Of a stretch of 64,000 nucleotides of DNA, positions 49,925 through 58,042 are shown one piece after another; position 1 is the first letter of the stretch; each line of letters starts with the position of its first letter. Both the position numbers and the translations under genes were made by a program. The notes under the pieces were generated by a model that was given only the letters and a program-made list of their open reading frames with translations, did no database searches and was not told the DNA's origin. The DNA lies in the NCBI GenBank assembly GCA_903845195.1, contig CAIMWO010000038.1, positions 1-64,000 on the forward strand, in the 5' to 3' direction. This DNA comes from an uncultured Phycisphaerales bacterium. GTDB lineage: Bacteria; Planctomycetota; Phycisphaerae; WQYP01.

Positions 49925-50660
49925 GGGCCTTATTCTGCCCGGTTGTGGAATTTGGGCAAGCCCCCGTCCGCAGTTGACCGTCCTCCATTTCCAACGACCG
50001 ATCAAACACGTCTAGGGCCCGGTGGTCGTGCGTGACGACCATGACTCCGGCTTTCTGCTCGTGGGCCACCTTACGGAAAAGTTCCATGACCTGACGTCCA
50101 CGCACACTGTCGAGCGCGGCGGTCGGTTCATCGGCCAGAATCAGGCTGGGGCGATTGGCCAGCGACCGCGCGACGGCAACACGCTGCGCTTGGCCGCCGG
50201 AGAGTTTGGAGGGAAGGTGCTCGGCCCGGTCCGCTACACCCAGGTACTCAAGCAATTCCATTGTCCGGGTCCGGGCGGCGCGGGGCGACACGTCGTTGAT
50301 TTCCATGGCCAGTTGGACGTTCTCTGCTGCAGTAAGAAACGGAATCAGATTGGCTTTCTGAAAGACAAACCCCAGATGTTGGCGACGAAAGCGGCGCACG
50401 TTCACGCGTGAACGCTCGCCGTCGAAGACGAGCGTCTGGCCGATGGAAATCCGACCGGCATTGGGTGGCAGGATCAGACCCAGGAGCGTCAGGAGCGTGG
50501 ACTTGCCTGCACCACTGGGACCCAGTAGGGCAACGATTTCTCCGCGCGCGACCGTCAGACTGGCGTCCCGAACGGCCACGACCTCCGTGTTGCCGCTGCC
50601 GTAGATTTTGGTCAAGCCCGTGGCTTCTACCACCAAGCCGGCTGAGAGTGGCGTGGTCAT
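49908..50660 (-). CDS. ABC transporter ATP-binding protein (LolD/MacB/DevA type)
   Basis: The 250 residues have all ABC motifs: Walker A LLGPSGAGKST, Q-loop VFQKANLIPFL, signature LSGGQAQRVAVARSLA, Walker B LILADEPTAALD and H-loop VVTHDHRAL. With the FtsX-like permease and the membrane fusion protein upstream it forms a tripartite exporter like DevBCA or MacAB. Overlap with the permease is 4 nt, and the activator gene starts within its last codons. Confidence 0.93.
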   Translation of the reverse strand: MTTPLSAGLVVEATGLTKIYGSGNTEVVAVRDASLTVARGEIVALLGPSGAGKSTLLTLLGLILPPNAGRISIGQTLVFDGERSRVNVRRFRRQHLGFVFQKANLIPFLTAAENVQLAMEINDVSPRAARTRTMELLEYLGVADRAEHLPSKLSGGQAQRVAVARSLANRPSLILADEPTAALDSVRGRQVMELFRKVAHEQKAGVMVVTHDHRALDVFDRSLEMEDGQLRTGACPNSTTGQNKAHENDK

Positions 50661-51868
50661 GCCAGCACCTCATTAGGCTGGACGCGCAGGGCTTTGGCGA
50701 TGCCCAATAGGCTGGCAGCCACCGAAATGGCCAGCACGATGAACGCCAGGGACACAAGGTCTTCCTGCATGATGACCACTCGGCGTGGGAAGTACGGAAA
50801 AATCCATCGTCCCAGGTAGTATGCAAGACAGTAACCCAGGCCGCCTAGGAGCAGCGCCTGCTGGAGGATCAAGGCCAGAATCACCAGGTTCCGCGCGCCC
50901 AGCAGTTTGAGCATGGCGATGTCGTGGAGCTTATCCAGCGTCAGCGTGTAGAGGATCAGCGCCATGATGATGCCCGAGACGATGATCAGTAGCACGCGGA
51001 ACAGGCCGAGCTGCCGTCGGGCTTTGTCCACCATTCCTCCGAGCAGCAGGTTGCGCTGGCCCTCGTGGCTGTAGACCGACACATCCGGCCAACTGGCAAT
51101 TCGCGCGGCGACTTTGACTGGATCGTATCCGGGTGCGATATCCACCAGCACGGCGCTGACCATCGACGTGCCAAGTGCAGGAATTGCCGAGGACACTCCG
51201 GCGGCACGATCCTCCAGTTGTGGCTGAGAACGGCCCAGATCAATGGCCTGCAGCCGATTCACGCGCGCGGCACGTTCGGTGCGGACGGCATCGCCGACCA
51301 GATCAAACTGCACGGCCTGGGCGTCGGTGAGGGTCATGAACGCCATGGGATCGCCGGACGAGGAACTCATCTGCCCGGTCAAGCCGACCACTGCATAGGT
51401 GTCCTTGCCCAAGGGTACATGATCGCCGAGTGCCAGCCCGGAGGATTTGTCGGCGATCATCTCAAAGTGCGCCTGTCCCAGGGCGCGGCCCGCGACGATG
51501 GGCAGCCAGAGGCCACGATCCGTTGGCCACGACAGACCTTGGATGGTCACGCGGAGCGGCTTGTCCCGGTATTCGCGCTGAATGGTATGGGAGATGAAAC
51601 TGTTGGCGCTGACGACACCTGGCACCGCCAGTACCCGATCTTCCACGTTGCGCGGCAGCCGCGAAATCTCCGCAAATGGCCCGCGCGTGCCTTTCTGGAC
51701 TACCCACAGATCGGCGCCGACCCGGTCCACCAGCAGCGTGGCTTCTTCGACCAAACCGCGGTAGATCCCGCCCATGCCCATGACCAGCATGAGCAGCAAG
51801 CTGATGCCGAAGGTCGTCAGCACGAACCGGCCGAAGCTGTGGCGAATATCTTTGAGTGCGAGATTCAT
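50657..51868 (-). CDS. ABC transporter permease (FtsX/DevC-like)
   Basis: The 403 residues show one N-terminal span (FVLTTFGISLLLMLVMGMGGI), a large periplasmic MacB_PCD-type domain (VDRVGADLWVVQKG, LGDHVPLGKDTYAVVGL) and three C-terminal spans (VLLIIVSGIIMALILYTL, VILALILQQALLLGGLGYCL, LAFIVLAISVAASLLGIA). This is the DevC/MacB permease plan. Overlaps of 4 nt on both sides show a coupled operon. Confidence 0.9.
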   Translation of the reverse strand: MNLALKDIRHSFGRFVLTTFGISLLLMLVMGMGGIYRGLVEEATLLVDRVGADLWVVQKGTRGPFAEISRLPRNVEDRVLAVPGVVSANSFISHTIQREYRDKPLRVTIQGLSWPTDRGLWLPIVAGRALGQAHFEMIADKSSGLALGDHVPLGKDTYAVVGLTGQMSSSSGDPMAFMTLTDAQAVQFDLVGDAVRTERAARVNRLQAIDLGRSQPQLEDRAAGVSSAIPALGTSMVSAVLVDIAPGYDPVKVAARIASWPDVSVYSHEGQRNLLLGGMVDKARRQLGLFRVLLIIVSGIIMALILYTLTLDKLHDIAMLKLLGARNLVILALILQQALLLGGLGYCLAYYLGRWIFPYFPRRVVIMQEDLVSLAFIVLAISVAASLLGIAKALRVQPNEVLA

Positions 51869-53040
51869 GGTTGTTGGTACCTGATGGACCGGCCGTCGCG
51901 GGGCAACTCCGCCCCGGGCGGGGCGCTAATGACCACCTGGCCCACGGTGATTCCGCCGGTGATCTCCACGTTTTCCCGGCCGCGCAGGCCCAGAGAGACT
52001 TTCTGCCACTGCGCTTTGCCGGCGTTATCCACCATGAGGCCCGCTTTCCCGTCGCGCCAACTCACGAGCCGTTGGGGGACCGTCGGCACCTCGGTGTGGC
52101 GTCCGGTCTCAATATAGACTTCGGCGCGTTGGCCCACTGCCCACGTCTTGGGTAATTGCTCCACGCTGACATCCACCAGGAATTCCCGCGTCTCGCGGTC
52201 GGTTTGCGGAGACAGGCGAGCCACCTTGCCGGACAGCGAACTGTCCGGGGCGGAGCGGAATACCAACCTCGCGGGCTGAGATACCGCCAACTGCCCCATG
52301 GCCGTCTCATCGACCCAGGCAGACACCCAAAGCTCATCCGTAGAGATCACGTCGAGGATGGCCGTACCGGGCACCACGATGTCTCCCGGGTCGCGGCTGC
52401 GGCGCACCACCAGGCCGTCGAATGGCGCGACGATCTTGGTGTCTGCCAGCCGTTCCTCGTAATAGTGCAGGCTCGCATCGGCCTTAATGACGGACTTCTC
52501 GGCCTCCACCTTGGCCAGTTGGGCGCGCTTGATGTCTGCTTCGGCGACATCGCGCCGCTCCGTGCCCTGGTCGACCTCGCTGGCGCTGACGGTGTTGGAC
52601 TTTACCAACCGTGCCACCCGCTCCAATTCCACGCGTGCCAGGATCGCCGTCGCTTCGGCGCGAACTATGTCCATCGCCGAACGGTCCACGGCGGCGTGCG
52701 TCACCGCCAACTCGGCTTGGGCGACCTGCACCTGCTGCTTCAGATCACCGTCATCCAATGTGGCCAGCAGTTGTCCCTTGGTGACGCGGTCGCCCTGATC
52801 TACCAGCAGTTGCACCAGACGGCCGGAAATCTTCGGACTGATCGAAGTACGCACCCGCGCCTCCAGCGTTCCGGTGCCCATGATCTCCGCGACCACAGTG
52901 CCGGTGGTGACCTTCTGGGCTTGCACGTTCACAGGGGCAAAATAGATTTTGTAGACGACAAAGCCTGCAATCGCCACGACGACCGCCCACTTCGCCGCCG
53001 TACGCAGAATTTTTCTTACGTTGAACGAACCCAGAGCCAT
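51865..53040 (-). CDS. Periplasmic adaptor (HlyD/DevB-type membrane fusion protein)
   Basis: The 391 residues begin with an anchor span (WAVVVAIAGFVVYKIYFA). The lipoyl half-motifs (GTGTLEARVRTSISPKISG, and VAPFDGLVVRRSRDPGDIV) flank a coiled-coil region (LKQQVQVAQAELAVTHAAV to AEKSVIKADASLHYYEERL). A beta-barrel domain follows. It links the ABC permease to the outer envelope. It is the first gene of the exporter-activator operon. Confidence 0.9.
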   Translation of the reverse strand: MALGSFNVRKILRTAAKWAVVVAIAGFVVYKIYFAPVNVQAQKVTTGTVVAEIMGTGTLEARVRTSISPKISGRLVQLLVDQGDRVTKGQLLATLDDGDLKQQVQVAQAELAVTHAAVDRSAMDIVRAEATAILARVELERVARLVKSNTVSASEVDQGTERRDVAEADIKRAQLAKVEAEKSVIKADASLHYYEERLADTKIVAPFDGLVVRRSRDPGDIVVPGTAILDVISTDELWVSAWVDETAMGQLAVSQPARLVFRSAPDSSLSGKVARLSPQTDRETREFLVDVSVEQLPKTWAVGQRAEVYIETGRHTEVPTVPQRLVSWRDGKAGLMVDNAGKAQWQKVSLGLRGRENVEITGGITVGQVVISAPPGAELPRDGRSIRYQQP

Positions 53041-53079
53041 AAATGTTTACTCCCACATGCGCCGCGCATGCCGTTGACC

Positions 53080-54198
53080 TCACATGATCAAATTGAACAG
53101 GTAACCCACCAACATAATGCCCGCCGCCACGATGCTAAAGAAGGTGATCAGCAAACGCATCTTCAGCACCTTGCGGAGGATCACCGCCTCCGGCAACGAC
53201 AGTCCGATCACCGACATCATGAACGCCAGCACCGTGCCCAGCGCCGCACCTTTACCCAGCAATGCCTGAACCACCGGAATGATCCCGGCGGCGTTTGAAT
53301 ACATGGGTATGCCGATCAATACCGCCAGCGGCACCGACCACCACGCGCCTTTGCCCATGATCGAAGCCATGAAATTCTCCGGCACGTAGCCGTGAATCCC
53401 CGCGCCCACCGCGATGCCCGCCAGCACGTACAACCATACGCGGCCCACAATGTCTTTCACGGAAGTCCAACCGCAACCCACGCGATCCGCCCACGTGATA
53501 TTCTCGTCGGAAGCAACTCCTGGGCCGACCTGCATCTTGTACACCCACTCCTCGACGTATTTCTCCATCCTGAGCCGGCCGATGATCCAGCCGGCAAGAA
53601 TCGCGACGCTCAGTCCGGTGCCCAGATAGATCAACGCGACCTTCCAGCCGAAGAGACTCAATAGCAGCCCCAACGCTATCTCGTTGATCATGGGAGCGGC
53701 GATAAGAAACGAAAATGTCACGCCGAGCGGCACGCCCGCGGTAACGAATCCAATGAACAGCGGCACCGCTGAGCACGAGCAAAAAGGCGTGACCACACCC
53801 AGACCTGCCGCCAGCACATTGCCGACGGATTCGCGCTTCCCCGCCAGCACGGCACGCGTGCGTTCAGGGGTGAAGAATGAGCGGACGATGCCGACAGCGA
53901 ACACCACGGCCGTCAGCAGGAGCATGACTTTGGGAACTTCGAAAATGAAAAATTCGACAGCAGCGCTGAGATGCTCGCCGGATCGCAAGCGAAAAAGTGA
54001 ATAGGTGAGCCACTTGGAAACAGGGGCAAGACTGTAATACAGGCCCGTCCACGCTGTCGCCAGAACCATGCCCAAGAGCAGATAACGCCATACCGAAGGT
54101 TTGTCGGCGGGCGTCATCGACGAGGCAGAACCCTCGGCGAAGGCTTCCGGGGGCACCGAACTCACTGCCACTGTGTCTGAACTGCGAGTCGTGGTCAT
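53080..54198 (-). CDS. Permease of the ArsP / COG0701 family
   Basis: The start is ATG 54198 (TGAGGAAATCATC upstream). About eight spans are seen in 372 residues. The family motif GVVTPFCSCSAVPLFIGF with its paired cysteines is intact, and the second inverted half has VPLAVLIGIPMYSNAAGII. ArsP members export trivalent organoarsenicals and relatives move other oxyanions or thiols. It is the last gene of the ArsR-controlled set, 10 nt after the CcdA-like gene. Confidence 0.88.
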   Translation of the reverse strand: MTTTRSSDTVAVSSVPPEAFAEGSASSMTPADKPSVWRYLLLGMVLATAWTGLYYSLAPVSKWLTYSLFRLRSGEHLSAAVEFFIFEVPKVMLLLTAVVFAVGIVRSFFTPERTRAVLAGKRESVGNVLAAGLGVVTPFCSCSAVPLFIGFVTAGVPLGVTFSFLIAAPMINEIALGLLLSLFGWKVALIYLGTGLSVAILAGWIIGRLRMEKYVEEWVYKMQVGPGVASDENITWADRVGCGWTSVKDIVGRVWLYVLAGIAVGAGIHGYVPENFMASIMGKGAWWSVPLAVLIGIPMYSNAAGIIPVVQALLGKGAALGTVLAFMMSVIGLSLPEAVILRKVLKMRLLITFFSIVAAGIMLVGYLFNLIM

Positions 54199-54208
54199 GA
54201 TGATTTCC

Positions 54209-54907
54209 TCAGGGAGCTGCATAGATCAGGTAAACGCCGCCGGCCAGCACCAATACACCGCAGGCACCCCGCAGAATCACGCCCCCGCGCGAACGCTCAT
54301 TCCAGTTGAGATAGCGCTGGACGACCTCGGTAAACGTCCCTGCGGCGACGATCACCGCACAATGTCCCACGCCGTAGCTGGCCAGAAGCAGAATGCTGTA
54401 CATCGGATGGGTACCGGCGACTTTGAACGACGCGGCCAGCATCGGCGCCATATAGGCAAAGGTGCATGGACCCAGCGCCACGCCGAAGATCAGCCCCAGC
54501 ACGAGCGCCGCAAGCATGCCCTTACGCTTCAAATTCACCCGCCCCGGCCCCGACCACGGCATGGGGATCACGTTCAGCAGGTGTAATCCGATGAGGAAAA
54601 ATATCACCGCCACGGCATAGTTCGCGTAGGGGCCAAGATCACCCATCAGGCGGCCCGCACCCGCGGTGATGGCGCCGATGCCCGCAATCGTTGCCAGTAT
54701 CCCCAGCGCAAACAGCGACGAGAGCGCAAACGCCCGCCGCATGCTCACCTGCCCCTGCCCGTTCACAAACCCAACGATCAGCGGAATGCTGGCCAGGTGA
54801 CAGGGGCTAAGCAGAATGCTCAGCACGCCCCAGATCGCAGCCGCCACCAGGGCCAAGCCCGATCCCGCCTCAACCGCGCGCGTAAGTGCTGAAAATATCT
54901 GTTCCAT
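54209..54907 (-). CDS. CcdA-like cytochrome c biogenesis/thiol-transport protein
   Basis: The 232 residues have six spans. Paired cysteines lie in LLSPCHLASIPLIVGF and ALGPCTFAYMAPMLAA, the two CcdA/DsbD-beta sites that carry reducing power across the membrane. The thioredoxin-like protein encoded 3 nt upstream is its natural partner. Charge pattern and length fit CcdA rather than the longer DsbD. Confidence 0.88.
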   Translation of the reverse strand: MEQIFSALTRAVEAGSGLALVAAAIWGVLSILLSPCHLASIPLIVGFVNGQGQVSMRRAFALSSLFALGILATIAGIGAITAGAGRLMGDLGPYANYAVAVIFFLIGLHLLNVIPMPWSGPGRVNLKRKGMLAALVLGLIFGVALGPCTFAYMAPMLAASFKVAGTHPMYSILLLASYGVGHCAVIVAAGTFTEVVQRYLNWNERSRGGVILRGACGVLVLAGGVYLIYAAP

Positions 54908-54910
54908 GTG

Positions 54911-55372
54911 TTACTCCGGCTGCGTTGCGGGCGAGAGCTGCAAGATTCCAAGCGCGGCCCATCGGACCAGGATGTCCTCCCTGGAGAGGAAGCCCTCGTG
55001 GCGCGCCAATTCTTTGCCGGACGCGTCATAGAAGATTTGCGTGGGGATCAGGTGAATGCCGTACTTCTGTCCCGCATCGGGGTTTTCCCGCACATCGATG
55101 AACTCCACCTGAATTCTGCCGTCGAGTTCTTTTTTCAGCTCAGCCAGAATCGGGATCATCTGCTGGCAGGGAATGCAGGTGTGCGACCCGAGATCCACGA
55201 GGCGCGGCAGCGCTGTGGCTGCCATGGACGACGTTGCCGCATGCGTTTCCGTACCGTTGCCCGCCGCTGTTGCCGCGGATGACGATGAATTCTTGTGTGC
55301 CTTGGCAACGATTACCGCCGCGACCACTATCACCAAAATCCCCACGATGCCTATCTTGAACACGGTCTTCAC
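54911..55372 (-). CDS. Membrane-anchored thioredoxin-like protein
   Basis: The 153 residues start with an anchor span (IGIVGILVIVVAAVIVAKA), a Ser/Ala-rich linker, and a thioredoxin fold with active site HTCIPCQQMIPIL (CIPC) and cis-Pro loop LIPTQIFYD. It probably receives electrons from the CcdA-like protein and reduces periplasmic thiols. Confidence 0.88.
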   Translation of the reverse strand: MKTVFKIGIVGILVIVVAAVIVAKAHKNSSSSAATAAGNGTETHAATSSMAATALPRLVDLGSHTCIPCQQMIPILAELKKELDGRIQVEFIDVRENPDAGQKYGIHLIPTQIFYDASGKELARHEGFLSREDILVRWAALGILQLSPATQPE

Positions 55373-55381
55373 GTTGACTCC

Positions 55382-55615
55382 TTATTTGAGCATGACCTTG
55401 ATGGCTGCCACGTCCGGCACCTTGCCCGAGACCTTCACCACGCCATCCACCGCCAGCGCCGGCGTGAACATCACGCCGAACTTCATGATTTCGTCGATCT
55501 CACTGACCTTTTCCATCTCGTAAGCGATGCCCAGCGCGTCGGCGGCAGCTTTGGCGTTCTCCGCCAGTTTCTGGCACTTCGCACAACCGGTGCCCAGTAT
55601 TTGTATCTTCTTCAT
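55382..55615 (-). CDS. Small redox-active disulfide protein (MTH895/TM0996 type)
   Basis: The start chosen is ATG 55615 (GAGGAA upstream), giving 77 residues. The frame is open to 55678 in the end of the upstream gene. The sequence KKIQILGTGCAKCQKLAENAK shows a CxxC (CAKC) in a glutaredoxin-like fold, followed by FGVMFTPALAVDGVV with cis-Pro. Such proteins are regularly found beside ArsP-like permeases and ArsR regulators. Confidence 0.88.
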   Translation of the reverse strand: MKKIQILGTGCAKCQKLAENAKAAADALGIAYEMEKVSEIDEIMKFGVMFTPALAVDGVVKVSGKVPDVAAIKVMLK

Positions 55616-55640
55616 CCAGTGTTCCTCATCATGAACGAAC

Positions 55641-56045
55641 TCAGGCGGTCGCCAGCGTCTGTTTGGCCAGGGTGACAATCTTCTGCACCTGCTCGTCGGT
55701 GATCTTCACGCCCTTGGTTTTATCGATGCCGTGATCGGTGACGCGAAGCACCTTCACGTTGTCCAGGCCTAATTTCTGAAAGATCGTCCGGCCGCAATCC
55801 ATCGGGCACCCGTCGAGGACCAGATTCACGTCCGCATCCTTGGCCGTCTGAACCATGTTTGGAATGTTCGCGCCCAATCCGGCCAGGCAGAACATCTGGC
55901 CCTGCCCTTCCGCATGAAGTTGCCGCGCGGCATGGTCGGCGATTTCCGCGACGTTGGCCGCCCCGGAGCAGGCGTAGACCAGCACCTTCTTCTTGGGCGC
56001 CCCGGAGCAAGTACCGTTGCAACCGCACGTCGAGTGTTGAGTCAT
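55641..56045 (-). CDS. Putative zinc-binding DGC-domain protein
   Basis: The 134 residues open with a Cys-rich segment (STCGCNGTCSG), then KVLVYACSGAANVAEIADH, QMFCLAGLGANIPNMV and DGCPMDCGRTIF, the DGC family pattern. The cysteines probably bind a metal or persulfide. It is the first gene of the operon downstream of ArsR, and a GTGA-N8-TCAC site lies about 50 bp upstream. Confidence 0.82.
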   Translation of the reverse strand: MTQHSTCGCNGTCSGAPKKKVLVYACSGAANVAEIADHAARQLHAEGQGQMFCLAGLGANIPNMVQTAKDADVNLVLDGCPMDCGRTIFQKLGLDNVKVLRVTDHGIDKTKGVKITDEQVQKIVTLAKQTLATA

Positions 56046-56097
56046 GATCCAGTTCCTTTCGTAAGTGTTCCGGCCATGTGGGCCATTGATTCACTGT

Positions 56098-56113
56098 GTG
56101 ATTGAATAGTCAC
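56098..56113. promoter_or_regulatory. Second ArsR operator, before the DGC operon
   Basis: GTGA-TTGAATAG-TCAC has the same arms and the same 8-bp spacer as the centre of the palindrome upstream of arsR. It lies 53 bp upstream of the DGC start codon at 56045. Confidence 0.55.
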
Positions 56114-56124
56114 GCATTACCGCC

Positions 56125-56151
56125 AAAAGAAGGCCCGCCACAATGGGGGCC
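56125..56151 (-). terminator. Terminator after the ArsR gene
   Basis: On the minus strand GGCCC and GGGCC pair around a loop and are followed by TTCTTTT. It sits just past the ArsR stop codon and before the second operator, so the regulator and the operon may be separate transcripts. Confidence 0.45.
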
Positions 56152-56167
56152 ACTTTCTCCGCATTAC

Positions 56168-56497
56168 CTAAGCGCCCGCCATCACCTTCACTTCCTCATT
56201 GACGTTGTGCTTCAACGTCTGCGTGGCGCAGTTGAGAAAGTTCAATATGCACGGTGTCCGCAACTCGTAAAAGACCATCAGGCCCTCCTTACGACTCCGC
56301 AAGACGCCGGCTTTGAGCATCACCGCAAGGTGCCGTGACACATTCGACCGTTCCGAGCCGACATGCGCTGCAATGTCGCAGACACACTTCTCGCCGTCCT
56401 TGAGGAAATCCACCACCGCCACCCGCAGCGGATGCGCCACGGCCTTGATGATCTCGGCTTTGCGTTCGTAAAGAGCCTTGGATTCTCGATTCAACAT
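56168..56497 (-). CDS. ArsR-family transcriptional repressor
   Basis: The start chosen is ATG 56497 (GGAG upstream; the frame is open to 56518). The 109 residues have the winged helix: ERKAEIIKAVAHPLRVAVV, then EKCVCDIAAHVGSERSNVSR with the CVC metal motif of arsenic-type sensors in the recognition-helix region, then VLRSRKEGLMVFYELRTP. Further cysteines near the end (PCILNFLNCA) may complete the site. It probably represses itself and the downstream operon, since matching palindromes precede both. Confidence 0.9.
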   Translation of the reverse strand: MLNRESKALYERKAEIIKAVAHPLRVAVVDFLKDGEKCVCDIAAHVGSERSNVSRHLAVMLKAGVLRSRKEGLMVFYELRTPCILNFLNCATQTLKHNVNEEVKVMAGA

Positions 56498-56525
56498 CGC
56501 GGTTGCTCCGGCGGCCATTAGTAAC

Positions 56526-56547
56526 TATGTGAGTATTTAATCACATA
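56526..56547. promoter_or_regulatory. ArsR operator at its own gene
   Basis: TATGTGA (56526-56532) and TCACATA (56541-56547) form a perfect inverted repeat with an 8-bp AT-rich centre, 28 bp upstream of the chosen ArsR start. The same GTGA-N8-TCAC core recurs at 56098-56113. Confidence 0.65.
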
Positions 56548-56668
56548 TCGAGCCTGATGTCAATGATCTTCCTTGGAAACCGTTGGTCGCCCGATGGCTT
56601 AGTGCTGCGGTCGTGAGCTCGCATACGCAGGTTTGTAGTGCGGCGTCCGGCGAATTATCGTGTAGTGC

Positions 56669-57319
56669 ATGTCCGAAGCCGTAAAAGGATCATCGGTCGA
56701 CATTGACCTCCCGCTCGTCCGCCGGGCGCGGGATGGAGACTATGCGGCCTTTGAGGCGCTGGTTTCGCGCTATGAGGGGAAAGTTTACGCACTGGCGTGG
56801 CGGATTGCGCGCGAGGAGCATGATGCGGAAGAAGTGGTTCAGGAGACGTTTCTGAGCGTGGTGGAGCACCTGTCCACATTCCGAGAGGACGCTAGTTTTC
56901 GTACATGGCTGCTGCGGATTGCCACCAATGCGGCGCTCAAGCTGCTGCGCAAGAAGCGAGGCTTGCCGATGGTTTCGCTGGAGGGATCAGGCACGCAGGA
57001 AGATGATGAACCGCTGCCACACCCGGAGTTCGTGGCGCCGTGGCAGGAGAGCCCGGCGGACCTTGCGGGACGGCATGAAATCCGCGCGTTGCTCGACGAG
57101 GCGATGACGGCGCTGGACGAAAAGCATCGCGTGGTGTTTTTACTTCGGGATGTCGAGGAGCTGTCGACGGAAGAGACGGCCGAGGTGTTGGGAATTTCGG
57201 TCGCGAACGTGAAGATTCGGCTGATGCGGGCGAGATTGATGCTTCGCGAACGGTTGACGCGGGTACTGGGCGACAAAGACAGACAGGCTCCGCCCCACCG
57301 GCACGATGAGGTAGAATAA
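56669..57319 (+). CDS. ECF RNA polymerase sigma factor
   Basis: The 216 residues show region 2 (YEGKVYALAWRIAREEHDA, EEVVQETFLSVVEHLSTF, FRTWLLRIATNAALKLLRKK) and region 4 (LDEKHRVVFLLRDVEELST, EETAEVLGISVANVKIRLM, RARLMLRERL). The linker is acidic. The zf-HC2 protein encoded 54 nt downstream is the expected anti-sigma factor. The pair probably controls the efflux and cytochrome bd genes that follow. Confidence 0.93.
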   Translation: MSEAVKGSSVDIDLPLVRRARDGDYAAFEALVSRYEGKVYALAWRIAREEHDAEEVVQETFLSVVEHLSTFREDASFRTWLLRIATNAALKLLRKKRGLPMVSLEGSGTQEDDEPLPHPEFVAPWQESPADLAGRHEIRALLDEAMTALDEKHRVVFLLRDVEELSTEETAEVLGISVANVKIRLMRARLMLRERLTRVLGDKDRQAPPHRHDEVE

Positions 57320-57373
57320 TTTGCGGGTCGCTGTAACCGCCAGCCCTTTGGCGGATCAGTAGGAACAGGTGCT

Positions 57374-57619
57374 ATGGACATGAAGTGCGACGAACTGCTT
57401 AAAGCGCTCAATGAATACGTAGACGGCACGCTGGAGCCCGGCGTGTGCGAGATGTTCCAGGCGCACCTCAAAGACTGCAACCCCTGCCGGATCGTCGTGG
57501 ACAACGTCCGCAAGACGATTCAGCTCTACAAGGGCGACACGCCCTGCGAGTTGCCGCCCGAACTCAAATCTCGGTTGCATTCCTCACTCAAAGCTCGCTG
57601 GAAACAGCGCCCGGTTTGA
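57374..57619 (+). CDS. Zinc-finger (zf-HC2) anti-sigma factor
   Basis: The 81 residues contain the ZAS pattern: LNEYVDGTLEPGVCEMFQAH, then LKDCNPCRIVVDNVRKTI, giving HxxxCxxC. There is no membrane span, so it is a soluble redox- or zinc-sensing anti-sigma. It sits directly after the ECF sigma gene. Confidence 0.88.
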   Translation: MDMKCDELLKALNEYVDGTLEPGVCEMFQAHLKDCNPCRIVVDNVRKTIQLYKGDTPCELPPELKSRLHSSLKARWKQRPV

Positions 57620-57793
57620 GCGTCGCCCCGCAGGACCATCTCCAATATCAATCCCGCGACAGAATTCTGTAACCCGCCACTCCCTTCGTGGATCAAGCGT
57701 AGTGGAAGCCCGCTTCGCGCCACCGTTGACGCGAGCCTTTGAGTGTTCGCTTTGCTCAAACAGAATGCGCTAGCCAAAACAAAGGAGAACGTC

Positions 57794-57994
57794 ATGCGTC
57801 TTGAAAGTGCCGTGTATTTGCTCGCTGGGACCATGGTGACCGTGAGCACCGTTCTGGCCCTGACCGTCAGTCATTGGTGGTTGTTGCTGACGGCTTTCGT
57901 TGGCCTGAACCTCGTGCAGTCGGCGTTCACGGGATTTTGCCCGGCGGAAATGATCTTCAAGAAAATGGGCCTCTCGCAGCGAAGCTGCGGATAG
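57794..57994 (+). CDS. DUF2892 inner-membrane protein
   Basis: The start is ATG 57794 after AAAGGAG (the frame is open to 57743). The 66 residues have two spans (AVYLLAGTMVTVSTVLALTV, WLLLTAFVGLNLVQSAFTGF) followed by CPAEMIFKKMGL, the DUF2892/YgaP C-terminal pattern with a Cys after TGF. These proteins often accompany efflux or sulfur-handling genes. Confidence 0.85.
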   Translation: MRLESAVYLLAGTMVTVSTVLALTVSHWWLLLTAFVGLNLVQSAFTGFCPAEMIFKKMGLSQRSCG

Positions 57995-58042
57995 AATAGC
58001 CGACAAGCGTATCTCTTGTTCCGTCTTGCTAAGGAAAGCGTC

